This document shows, one piece after another, positions 1-5,234 of a DNA stretch of 5,234 nucleotides. Source of the stretch: DASZZX01 sp036260415 (GTDB lineage Bacteria > Actinomycetota > Nitriliruptoria > Nitriliruptorales > JAHWKO01); NCBI GenBank assembly GCA_036260415.1, contig DASZZX010000230.1, positions 1-5,234 on the forward strand, in the 5' to 3' direction. The notes beneath the pieces were generated by a model that did not search any database, was not told the DNA's origin, and saw nothing but the letters and a program-made list of their open reading frames with translations. Every line of letters begins with the position of its first letter. Positions within the stretch are counted from its first letter, which is position 1. The position numbers and the translations under genes are program-made.

Positions 1-1556
1 CCGGCCAGGGGCACGCGTCGCAGGCCCCACCGTGGCAAGAGGTCCCAGCGGTAAGAGAGGTCGAGCGACGGACGCACGACCGCGACCACATCGCCCCGTG
101 CACGGACCGCGGCGTGCACGGCGACCTCGTCGGCGTACAGATCGGGGCGGCGGCGGTAGCGCTCCTCCATGTGGGACGACAGCAGCAGGTAGCCGCCGTG
201 GTCGAGCACGGTCGGCTCGCCGCTCCAGGGGCGTACCCCGGGCGCACCCAGCGGGAGGCTGCGGTCCTCGGCCCAGACCACCGCCTCGGCGGGCAGCTCC
301 TCCACGACCCGCAGGGCGAGCTCACGCGTGTCGGTCGAGCGGCTGGCACGGATGAGCCGCACGTCGTCCACGAGGGCGGGGACGAGGGAGACAGCCACCA
401 CTGCCACGCAGGCAGCGGCCACGACCCGTCCGGCCCGGGGCCGCAGCCAGGCCACCGTTCGGTCCAGTGCCAGCCAGGCCAGCACCGCCAGCAAGGGGAC
501 GTCGACGAGGACGTAGTGCGGGAAGCGGACGCGGGTGACCGCGGCGAGGCCGAGCAGGGGTACCAGCGTGACGGCGAGCGGCACCGCCCGTGGCGCCCGG
601 CGGGCGAACACCAGCGCCAGGCCGATCAGCGCGAGCGCCGTCACGACCACGCCGAAGTTGCCGGGCAGCGAGTGGGTGAGGTGGAACCACCAGCCCCCGA
701 GGTCGGCTTCGTAGCCGAGATGCCCACCCGCCTGATGGCGGAGCTGGCCCGTGAGGCCCTCCCAGAGGTCCGCCACCTGGTAGGCGGTCCCGAGCGTGCC
801 GAGCAGGAAGCCGGCGGTGGTGGCGCCGGCGGCGAGCGACAGCCGGCGTGCGCGAGCGGCGCGGTCGCCGCGCCGCGCGACCTCCAGCGCCAGCGGCAGG
901 GCGGCGATCAGACCGACGTACTTGGTCGCCCCGGCGAGCCCGGCCGCGACGCCCGCGCCCGCCAGCGTCCACCTCCCCGCGCCGCTGCGCAGCCGCGTGG
1001 TGAGCACGAGGGACACGAGCAGGAACGCCAGCTGCAGCTGCTCGGGGTGGGTGATGCGGGCGTTGCGCACCGCCAGGTACGACACCGCCACGGTGGCGGT
1101 CGCGCCCAGCACCACCAGCCGGCGGGCGCGGTGCCCGGTGACCACGACGGAGGCCAGCAGCGCGGTGAGCGCGACCACCACGACCGACACCAGCGCGGAG
1201 ACCCACCGTCCCAGCGTGTACAGATCGGCGTGGTCGGCGTCGAGCAGCTGGGGTCGGACCGCGGCCAGCACCCGCGCCACACCGGCGAGCAGGTACGCGG
1301 CAGTGGGCGGCCAGTCCCACGCCGGCGGGACCAGGTCCCCACGGAGCGCGGCAGCGGCGCGTTCGACCGTGGTCGGCTCGTCGGGCGCGACCAGTTGTGG
1401 GAGGTGAGCGGTCAGCGTCACTGTGCGCAGGGCTGCCGCCAGTGCGAGCACCGCCACGAGGCCGCCGACCAGGACCGGGTCGCGCCACGCGGTTCGGGTC
1501 GCGACGGGGGATGTCGCCGGGCGCGGCCCGGACGCGAGCACCGTCATCGCCGGCAC
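1..1556 (-). CDS. GT-C fold (PMT/ArnT-like) membrane glycosyltransferase, 3' end missing
   Basis: This is probably an integral membrane glycosyltransferase that moves a sugar from a polyprenyl-phosphate donor onto a substrate outside the membrane; the substrate cannot be told. About 515 codons are open and the gene runs off the left edge without a stop. Counting from the ATG at 1547, a first hydrophobic helix lies near residues 24-40. It is followed by an Asp-Glu pair (D56-E57, in LVAPDEPTTVERA), the usual position of the catalytic acid in the first outer loop of GT39-like enzymes. Further family-like segments are WPPTAAYLLAG, LGRWVSALVSVV, the glycine-rich GVAAGLAGATKYVGL and RFPHYVLVDVPLLAVLAWL, each in or beside a hydrophobic stretch. 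A soluble C-terminal part begins near residue 385. The start is uncertain: GTG at 1556 has a GAGG (1565-1568) eight bases upstream, while the ATG at 1547 has no good ribosome site. The family is clear; the exact activity is not. Confidence 0.85.
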   Translation of the reverse strand, partial: MPAMTVLASGPRPATSPVATRTAWRDPVLVGGLVAVLALAAALRTVTLTAHLPQLVAPDEPTTVERAAAALRGDLVPPAWDWPPTAAYLLAGVARVLAAVRPQLLDADHADLYTLGRWVSALVSVVVVALTALLASVVVTGHRARRLVVLGATATVAVSYLAVRNARITHPEQLQLAFLLVSLVLTTRLRSGAGRWTLAGAGVAAGLAGATKYVGLIAALPLALEVARRGDRAARARRLSLAAGATTAGFLLGTLGTAYQVADLWEGLTGQLRHQAGGHLGYEADLGGWWFHLTHSLPGNFGVVVTALALIGLALVFARRAPRAVPLAVTLVPLLGLAAVTRVRFPHYVLVDVPLLAVLAWLALDRTVAWLRPRAGRVVAAACVAVVAVSLVPALVDDVRLIRASRSTDTRELALRVVEELPAEAVVWAEDRSLPLGAPGVRPWSGEPTVLDHGGYLLLSSHMEERYRRRPDLYADEVAVHAAVRARGDVVAVVRPSLDLSYRWDLLPRWGLRRVPLA

Positions 1557-1770
1557 CGTACCGACCTCGACGGAGACGGCGGCGAAATCACGTGCACACG
1601 GCGGCGGGCGACCTGGGTGAGGCGTGGCCTCGGCGACCCGCCGGGGTGCCGTCCGTGCAGCACCTCACCCGCGACGTCAACGGGTCAGTTCAGGTCCGGG
1701 TGGTGACCGACCCCGCAGCGGGCCACGCCGTCCTCGAGCGGTCGCGCCCCGGGACCCACCACGCGGAGGC

Positions 1771-1793
1771 GCCCGCCGCAAGGGCGGCCGGGC
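1771..1793 (-). terminator. GC-rich hairpin after the small minus-strand gene
   Basis: GCCC-GCCGC (1771-1779) can pair with GCGGC (1784-1788) and GGGC (1790-1793), giving about nine base pairs, one bulged C at 1789 and the four-base loop AAGG. It lies 25-47 bases past the stop of the 1818-2027 gene, where a terminator would be expected. No T-run follows on the minus strand, so it would be a non-canonical terminator or only a structured 3' end. The rest of the 1557-1817 gap shows no gene and no convincing promoter for the glycosyltransferase. Confidence 0.35.
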
Positions 1794-1817
1794 ACGCTGG
1801 GCTCCCCCGCGAGCCGG

Positions 1818-2027
1818 TCAGCTGACGCGGCCGAGCGACCGCTGCGCGCAGGCCGCTGTGGCTGACGTGATGACGTCGTCCCATCCTGGCAGCAGCGTCC
1901 GCAGCGCCCCCGCCGGGACCCCACGCTCGAGCAGGCGGCGTAGGACGTCTCCCCGGCGCGCCGCGACGTCGGCGGCGACCTCCACCGGCACGTCGTTGCG
2001 CGCCCGTCGCGCGTCCTCGGCGGTCAA
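1818..2027 (-). CDS. Small helical protein of unknown function (69 aa)
   Basis: I do not recognise this gene. It begins with TTG at 2027, supported by a strong ribosome site GGAGAGGA (2034-2041) six bases upstream, and ends with TGA at 1818-1820. Nearly all third codon positions are G or C, which supports real coding. The protein has no signal peptide or membrane segment. It looks mostly helical: a charged N-terminal half rich in Arg, Asp and Ala (residues 4-35), then GVPAGALRTLLPGWDDVIT (36-54), in which Pro and Gly-Trp-Asp stand out, then an Ala-rich tail with a single Cys (C60). It diverges from the 2271-2501 gene, whose product has a loosely similar P-x2-A…GWD stretch. It could be a small regulatory or adaptor protein, but nothing in the sequence decides this. 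Confidence 0.62.
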   Translation of the reverse strand: MTAEDARRARNDVPVEVAADVAARRGDVLRRLLERGVPAGALRTLLPGWDDVITSATAACAQRSLGRVS

Positions 2028-2179
2028 ACGGGGTCCTCTCCGGGGCGGTCGCAGTCCACGTCACCGAGCTGGCCTGCCCCTTGCCATTTGTCGTGTCGGT
2101 CGTGGGTGTCCGCCTCTTTAGCGGTGCTCGGTCGCCGCACGACTCTGCGCTGTCCGCCGCGGCGCCCAACCGTCCGCGT

Positions 2180-2194
2180 CGGTACCTCGTACCG
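2180..2194. promoter_or_regulatory. Palindrome in the divergent intergenic region
   Basis: CGGTAC-CTC-GTACCG is a perfect inverted repeat with 6-bp arms and a 3-base spacer. It lies in the 243-base gap (2028-2270) between the two divergent small genes, 77 bases before the plus-strand start. The position suits an operator or a small hairpin in a leader. I could not assign a clear -35/-10 pair on either strand in this gap, so its role is open. A nine-base direct repeat, GCACGACTC, also occurs at 2137-2145 and 2226-2234. Confidence 0.3.
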
Positions 2195-2270
2195 CTCGAA
2201 ATCCCGCAGCACGTCACCGGGGCGGGCACGACTCGTTTCCAGTGGTACGCACGACCACGGAGTGACCGCC

Positions 2271-2501
2271 ATGGAACGACCGGCACAGCGGCTCACCGCC
2301 GTGCTCGGTGTGACCCGGGCGATGCTCGCCACGCTCGACCCCACCGAAGCGGTCACCGTCCTCGTCGCCGAGTTCGGCTGGGACGCCGCCTTCCAGTCGC
2401 TGGCGATGCTCCGTGGGGACACCGCCGCAACGGCCTTCGGGATCGCCTGGGAGCGGCTGGTCCTGCTGCCCTTCGAACGGGAACTCGACCTGCGTCCGTG
2501 A
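2271..2501 (+). CDS. Small protein of unknown function (76 aa)
   Basis: I do not recognise this gene. ATG at 2271 has a GGAG (2259-2262) eight bases upstream. An in-frame GTG at 2262 overlaps that site, so ATG is the better start. The frame stays open further upstream, but that part is compositionally unlike protein and has no ribosome site. Codon use within the gene is strongly GC-ending. The product is mildly acidic and probably helical and soluble: LTAVLGVTRAMLATLDPTEA (8-27), then VLVAEFGWDAAFQSLAML (30-47), then a C-terminal part with AWERLVLLPFERELDL (59-74). No membrane helix, signal peptide or metal-binding motif is visible. It is followed after 73 bases by the response regulator on the same strand, so the two may be co-transcribed, although a small hairpin lies between them. 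Confidence 0.65.
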   Translation: MERPAQRLTAVLGVTRAMLATLDPTEAVTVLVAEFGWDAAFQSLAMLRGDTAATAFGIAWERLVLLPFERELDLRP

Positions 2502-2502
2502 A

Positions 2503-2516
2503 GCCCGGGACCGGGC
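2503..2516 (+). terminator. Short GC hairpin between the small gene and the response regulator
   Basis: GCCCG (2503-2507) can pair with CGGGC (2512-2516) around a four-base loop, directly after the stop of the 2271-2501 gene. No T-run follows. It is a weak terminator candidate and could merely lower read-through into the response regulator gene, or be chance in GC-rich DNA. Confidence 0.22.
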
Positions 2517-2574
2517 GCCCGCGCTCGGTGGGGGCTACCGTACGCGGTCAGGTGTGCCGATGTCGTGAGGGCCT

Positions 2575-3015
2575 GTGACCAACATCCTGGTCGTCGACGA
2601 CGACCCGGGCATCCGAGGGGTGCTCGAGGTCGCGCTGTCGGACTACCGCACGCTGTTCGCCGAGGACGGCGTCGAGGCGCTGGAGCTGCTCGCCCGCCAG
2701 CGGGTCGACCTCATCCTACTCGATCTGATGATGCCGCGGCTCGACGGGATCGAGACGCTGCGGCGCATCCGTGGCGACGCGCGGCTGCGCGACATCCCTG
2801 TGGTGCTGCTCACCGCGCGCGTGGGCGAGGACGACCACCTGCGCGGCTACCAGGCGGGGGCGGACGCGTACATCACCAAGCCCTTCGATCCCGAGGACCT
2901 CGTGAGCGTGGTCGAGGAGGTTCGCGGACGCTCCCCGGAGGCACGGCTGCGGATCCGCGAGTCGGAGAAGGCCAAGGCGGCGTTGCTGCGGCAGGTGGAG
3001 CGCCGCTTCCGGTGA
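2575..3015 (+). CDS. Stand-alone response regulator receiver protein (146 aa)
   Basis: This is a CheY-like receiver domain that would be phosphorylated by a histidine kinase and act through protein contacts, since it carries no DNA-binding or enzymatic output domain. All key receiver residues are present: the acidic cluster D8-D9-D10 in ILVVDDDPGIR, the phospho-acceptor D50 in LILLDLMMPRLDG, T80 in VVLLTAR, and K102 in YITKPFDPEDL. The receiver fold ends near residue 118. The last ~28 residues are a charged, Arg/Lys/Glu-rich helical tail, which may mediate dimerisation or partner binding. The start is GTG at 2575, with GAGGG (2567-2571) close upstream; the spacing is short but the conserved N-terminus leaves no other choice. 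No kinase gene is in the window, so the partner is unknown. A duplicated palindromic element begins 21 bases after the stop. Confidence 0.93.
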   Translation: MTNILVVDDDPGIRGVLEVALSDYRTLFAEDGVEALELLARQRVDLILLDLMMPRLDGIETLRRIRGDARLRDIPVVLLTARVGEDDHLRGYQAGADAYITKPFDPEDLVSVVEEVRGRSPEARLRIRESEKAKAALLRQVERRFR

Positions 3016-3035
3016 TCGCCCGAGCGGGCGCGTCG

Positions 3036-3086
3036 CCGGGATCGTGCGTCCTCGCGGGCGCCGGTAACCGTCACGACGCACGATCC
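3036..3086. repeat. Palindromic repeat element, copy 1
   Basis: This 51-bp unit contains perfect 12-bp inverted arms, GGATCGTGCGTC (3039-3050) and GACGCACGATCC (3075-3086), around a 24-base middle that includes the small palindromes GGCGCC and CGGTAACCG. An identical copy in the same orientation starts 70 bases further on. As RNA or single-stranded DNA it would fold into a strong stem-loop. It lies just past the response regulator stop, so it may also act as a transcript end. It resembles REP/BIME-type intergenic repeats in form, but I cannot assign it to a named family. Confidence 0.85.
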
Positions 3087-3105
3087 GGGCCCCAGCCGGC
3101 CCTCC

Positions 3106-3156
3106 CCGGGATCGTGCGTCCTCGCGGGCGCCGGTAACCGTCACGACGCACGATCC
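3106..3156. repeat. Palindromic repeat element, copy 2
   Basis: This copy is identical at all 51 positions to the one at 3036-3086, loop included, in direct orientation. Arms are at 3109-3120 and 3145-3156. The 19-base spacer between the copies (3087-3105) and the outer flanks are not part of the repeat. Identity in the loop as well as in the stem points to a recent duplication or a mobile origin, rather than selection on base pairing alone. Confidence 0.85.
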
Positions 3157-3559
3157 TGGGTCCGGAGCAGCACTGCCGGCCGATCTCGGCCAGAGTGGCT
3201 GGTGGGGGAGATCACCTCGGGATCCGACCGTCCCGGGACCGAGAGAGGTCCCGGGGGCCGGTCGCCGGAGGCGTGCCACGCCGTCCGCGCCCGGGCCTGC
3301 CCGGGACCTCCGGGACGGGTCCACCGTCGCTGCCGCGTCGAGCCGCGGTCGTGGGCACCGCGGCGCCCGTCGCGACGCAGGACCGTCGCGGCGCGGGGCC
3401 GGCGAGCCGGGCGCACCGCGTGTCCCGGTCGCCCCCCCGATCTCGGGCGTTGACGTCCAGAAGGGGAGAGCGACCCCCGGACCCTACGCCCACGGGGCAG
3501 GCGGTTCAACGGCCAGGTCGTTCGGCGCGCCGAGGGTCCGCCGTGCGGACGGTCGCGCG
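3157..3559. other. Intergenic stretch without a recognisable gene
   Basis: I find no credible gene here. Open frames exist on both strands, but their translations are low-complexity Arg/Pro/Gly-rich sequence without ribosome sites or family features, as expected by chance in GC-rich DNA. No tRNA-like or rRNA-like pattern was seen. The stretch holds several GC hairpins: GGCCG-ATCT-CGGCC at 3178-3191, the stronger one at 3232-3255, and a second copy of CCCGGGACC at 3300-3308. It may be decayed coding sequence or an untranslated regulatory region upstream of sufR. Confidence 0.6.
3232..3255 (+). terminator. Strong GC hairpin, possible factor-independent stop
   Basis: CCCGGGACC (3232-3240) and GGTCCCGGG (3247-3255) form a perfect 9-bp stem around the loop GAGAGA. 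No T-run follows on the plus strand. It could end transcripts reading through from the response regulator and the palindromic repeats, or be part of a structured RNA. The strand is assigned only because the flanking genes are on plus. Confidence 0.3.
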
Positions 3560-3588
3560 TTGCGGGTGGCCCCCGCGGGCCCTACTAT
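3560..3588 (+). promoter_or_regulatory. Sigma-70-like promoter of the suf operon
   Basis: TTGCGG (3560-3565) and TACTAT (3583-3588) are separated by exactly 17 bases, matching a vegetative -35/-10 pair; the -10 keeps the key T, A and final T. Transcription would start near 3595, leaving a leader of about 53 bases before sufR. It is a rare AT-containing spot in very GC-rich DNA and sits directly before the candidate SufR sites, both of which support it. Confidence 0.6.
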
Positions 3589-3599
3589 CTGAACCGGAA

Positions 3600-3624
3600 C
3601 GTTGTGAAAACCACGACGTTGTGG
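3600..3624 (+). promoter_or_regulatory. Candidate SufR operator (three half-sites)
   Basis: Three copies of CGTYGTGR occur: CGTTGTGA at 3600-3607, CGTCGTGG on the minus strand at 3618-3611, and CGTTGTGG at 3617-3624. The first two make an inverted repeat, CGTTGTG-AAAAC-CACGACG; the last two overlap to make a near-palindrome CCAC-N6-GTGG. They lie just downstream of the predicted transcription start, where a bound repressor would block RNA polymerase. SufR proteins are known to bind inverted repeats upstream of their own suf operons; that this is such a site is inferred from position and symmetry. Confidence 0.5.
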
Positions 3625-3647
3625 CGTGGTCGGCGGGTGGAAGCGTG

Positions 3648-4448
3648 ATGGGTCGGACGGAGTTGCCGCTGCTCGACCAGCCGGGTCCGGCGCAGGTCGA
3701 CTCAACGATCGACCAGCCGGGTCGGGCCCGGGTCGAGGCACCCACGGAGGAGCCGGGTCGCGCGCAGGCCGAGGCACCGACGGAGGAGCTGGGTCACGCG
3801 CAACGGCGCTCGCTCGTCCACCTACTCGGCGACACGCGGGCCGCCATCGTCCGTCTGCTGAAGAGCCACGGCGAACGCAGCGCCCCCGAGCTGGCGGAGG
3901 ACCTCGGCATCACCGATGTCGCGGTCCGCAAGCAGCTGGCGGTGCTCGGCCGGGAAGGGTTGGTCACCGAGCGCACGGTGCGCCAGGACCGTGGCCGCCC
4001 AGTCGCCCGCTACCGGCTGACACCACGGGGCGACGAGTTGTTCCCCCACCGGTACGTGGAGATGATCGACGACCTTCTCGCCTTCATCGTCGACGACCGC
4101 GGGGCGGCCGGGATCCGCTCGTTCCTGCGGTGGCGACAGGACCGCCAGACCGAGGCGTACGGGCGCGTGGTGGACGGCGACGACCTCGCCGAGCGGCTGG
4201 AGCAGCTGGCCGACGCGCTGAGGGCGGCCGGCTACGAGGCGGTCGTCACGGCGACGGCGGACGGGTACCGGCTCACGCAGACGCACTGCGCGGTGTACGA
4301 CGTCGCGCGCGAGCACCCGGAGATGTGCGCCCACGAGGCGGCCATGTTCCGCCGCGTGCTCGGCGACGTGCGCATCTCGCGGCGCGAGACGCTGGCGAAC
4401 GGCGCCACCGCGTGTGTCTGCAGCGTCACCGCCAACTGCGAGGGGTGA
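3648..4448 (+). CDS. sufR: SufR-type Fe-S-responsive transcriptional repressor of the suf operon
   Basis: This is probably the cytoplasmic regulator that represses suf genes when carrying an iron-sulfur cluster and releases them when the cluster is lost. The 266-aa product has a winged-helix DNA-binding domain at about residues 55-130: SAPELAEDLGITDVAVRKQL (78-97) forms the helix-turn-helix and RGRPVARYRLT (115-125) the wing. The C-terminal part carries cysteines at 214, 227, 256, 258 and 264, with C214-x12-C227; SufR proteins bind their cluster through conserved C-terminal cysteines. Odd feature: residues 10-52 are a 12-residue tandem repeat not expected in the family, making the N-terminus longer than needed. 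The start is ATG at 3648, with GGAAG (3639-3643) four bases upstream; GTG at 3645 is a near-equal choice. A start further downstream that skips the repeat has no obvious codon. sufB follows after 91 bases on the same strand, which supports the assignment. Confidence 0.88.
   Translation: MGRTELPLLDQPGPAQVDSTIDQPGRARVEAPTEEPGRAQAEAPTEELGHAQRRSLVHLLGDTRAAIVRLLKSHGERSAPELAEDLGITDVAVRKQLAVLGREGLVTERTVRQDRGRPVARYRLTPRGDELFPHRYVEMIDDLLAFIVDDRGAAGIRSFLRWRQDRQTEAYGRVVDGDDLAERLEQLADALRAAGYEAVVTATADGYRLTQTHCAVYDVAREHPEMCAHEAAMFRRVLGDVRISRRETLANGATACVCSVTANCEG
3675..3803 (+). repeat. 36-bp in-frame tandem repeat in the 5' end of sufR
   Basis: Units start at 3675, 3711 and 3747, with a partial fourth from 3783. 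They encode DQPGPAQVDSTI, DQPGRARVEAPT, EEPGRAQAEAPT and EELGHAQ. Units two and three are the most alike. The encoded segment is rich in Pro, Glu, Ala and Gly and probably disordered. The unit length is a multiple of three, so copy number can change without breaking the frame. Confidence 0.8.
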
Positions 4449-4539
4449 CCGGCACCCCACGGGCGGGAACCGGACCACCGAGAGACACGGACCGACACCA
4501 ACGACCCAGAGAGACGCGACAGACGCGAAGGAGCAGATC
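4449..4539 (+). other. T-free sufR–sufB intergenic leader with the sufB ribosome site
   Basis: The plus strand has no T from 4447 to 4537; only 4538 is T before the sufB start. The stretch is A/C/G-rich with a partial repeat, GAGAGACACG (4480-4489) and GAGAGACGCG (4509-4518). It ends in AAGGAG (4528-4533), six bases before the sufB GTG, an excellent ribosome site. I see no terminator or separate promoter, so sufR and sufB are probably on one transcript. Confidence 0.6.
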
Positions 4540-5234
4540 GTGGCGAAGAGCGCCGCAGAGCTCGGGGCGGTCGATCCCCGGCGACGCCAGCAGGACGTCG
4601 CCGACGAGCTCAGCCGTTACAAGTTCGGCTGGCACGACCCGGAGAACTACGTCTTCGAGCCGAAGAAGGGCCTCTCGCGTGAGGTGATCGAGGAGATCTC
4701 GTTCCTCAAGAGCGAGCCCACCTGGATGCATGACCTGCGCCTGCGCGCCTACCAGGCGTTCCAGCGCCGGCCCATGCCGCACTGGGGCGGAGACCTGTCG
4801 GGCATCCACTTCGACGACATCTACTACTTCGTGCGCGCAACGGAGAAGCAGGCGGCGTCCTGGGACGAGCTGCCCGCCGACATCAAGTCCACCTACGACA
4901 GGCTGGGCATCCCGGAGGCCGAGAAGCAGCGGCTGATCGCCGGGGTGGCCGCTCAGTACGAGTCGGAGGTCGTCTACCACAAGGTGCGGGAGGACCTCGA
5001 GGACCAGGGGGTCATCTTCCTGGACACCGACGCCGGGCTGCGCGAGCACGAGGATCTGTTCCGCGAGCACTTCGCCACGGTGATCCCGCCCAACGACAAC
5101 AAGTTCGCCGCGCTGAACACCGCCGTGTGGTCGGGCGGCTCGTTCATCTACGTGCCGCCGGGCGTGCACGTCGAGATCCCGCTGCAGGCCTACTTCCGGA
5201 TCAACACCGAGAACATGGGCCAGTTCGAGCGGAC
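4540..5234 (+). CDS. sufB: SufB, Fe-S cluster assembly scaffold protein, 3' end missing
   Basis: SufB is the scaffold subunit of the cytoplasmic SufBCD complex, on which iron-sulfur clusters are built before transfer to client proteins. The first 231 residues are in the window, roughly half of the usual ~470, and the gene runs off the right edge. Family-typical stretches are YKFGWHDPENYVFEPKKGLS (27-46), EEISFLKSEPTWM (51-63), a DDIYYF segment near residues 92-97, GVIFLDTD near 156-163, and ALNTAVWSGGSFIYVPPGVH from about 191. The last leads into the beta-helix core, followed by IPLQAYFRINTENMGQFER at the edge. The catalytically important C-terminal cysteine region lies outside the window. 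The start is GTG at 4540, with AAGGAG six bases upstream. The gene sits 91 bases after sufR, and sufD, sufC and sufS-type genes are expected to the right. A long open frame on the opposite strand is only its mirror. Confidence 0.96.
   Translation, partial: MAKSAAELGAVDPRRRQQDVADELSRYKFGWHDPENYVFEPKKGLSREVIEEISFLKSEPTWMHDLRLRAYQAFQRRPMPHWGGDLSGIHFDDIYYFVRATEKQAASWDELPADIKSTYDRLGIPEAEKQRLIAGVAAQYESEVVYHKVREDLEDQGVIFLDTDAGLREHEDLFREHFATVIPPNDNKFAALNTAVWSGGSFIYVPPGVHVEIPLQAYFRINTENMGQFER

Noticed and set aside
1675..1680. TTGACG on the minus strand as a -35 for the glycosyltransferase gene
   Set aside because: No TANNNT-like -10 occurs 16-19 bases downstream on that strand.
114..1706. Long plus-strand open frame opposite the glycosyltransferase (and another on the minus strand at 322-1488)
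   Set aside because: The translations are Arg/Gly/Pro/His-rich without domain features. The minus-strand frame starting at 1556/1547 reads as a coherent multi-spanning glycosyltransferase over the same bases.
2536..2541. TACCGT as a -10 for the response regulator
   Set aside because: The sequence 17 bases upstream (GGGCGC) does not resemble a -35, so a separate promoter is not supported.
2565..3137. Second plus-strand open frame overlapping the response regulator and both palindromic repeats
   Set aside because: It is the out-of-frame reading of the receiver gene; the real frame contains all conserved receiver residues.
3036..3156. CRISPR array
   Set aside because: There are only two units, each with its own long palindrome and a 19-base spacer, and no cas genes are present. 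The form fits an intergenic palindromic repeat better.
3450..3520. Possible promoter (TTGACG at 3450-3455) and tRNA-like GGTTCAA near 3502
   Set aside because: No -10 lies at the right distance from TTGACG. No cloverleaf can be built around the GGTTCAA: matching acceptor and anticodon arms are missing.
3195..3647. In-frame upstream extension of sufR by 151 codons
   Set aside because: The sequence is low-complexity and not SufR-like, and it would run through the promoter and operator. The ATG at 3648 has its own ribosome site.
4426..5169. 247-codon minus-strand open frame opposite sufB
   Set aside because: It mirrors the codon pattern of sufB, which is unmistakable on the plus strand. It shows no family features or plausible start.

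Overview
The window is very GC-rich, with G or C in most third codon positions. It carries a sufR–sufB pair in the order typical of Actinomycetota, so the likely source is a high-GC actinobacterium. The genus cannot be read from this window; a deep-branching lineage is a guess.

Layout. Positions 1-1556 (minus) hold most of a multi-spanning GT-C/PMT-type membrane glycosyltransferase, cut by the left edge. A 261-base gap with one strong hairpin follows. Next are two small unrecognised genes, 1818-2027 (minus) and 2271-2501 (plus), diverging from a 243-base intergenic region that contains a palindrome. A stand-alone response regulator (receiver domain only) lies at 2575-3015 (plus). From 3016 to about 3559 I find no gene. 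This stretch begins with two identical 51-bp copies of a long-armed palindromic element and continues with GC-rich hairpins. A good sigma-70-like promoter (3560-3588) and a cluster of three related half-sites (3600-3624) then precede sufR (3648-4448), an Fe-S-type winged-helix regulator. A 91-base gap with almost no T on the plus strand leads to sufB (4540 to the right edge), the scaffold component of SUF iron-sulfur cluster assembly.

How the genes fit together. sufR and sufB most likely form the start of a suf operon, with SufR sensing Fe-S status and repressing its own promoter through the 3600-3624 cluster. The left half looks like unrelated housekeeping or accessory genes: an envelope glycosyltransferase, two small proteins and an orphan receiver protein with no histidine kinase in view.

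The least explained items are the duplicated palindromic element after the response regulator, the in-frame 36-bp tandem repeat at the N-terminus of SufR, the T-free sufR–sufB leader, and a weak sequence resemblance between the two divergent small proteins. I see no clear evidence of an entirely new multi-gene system.
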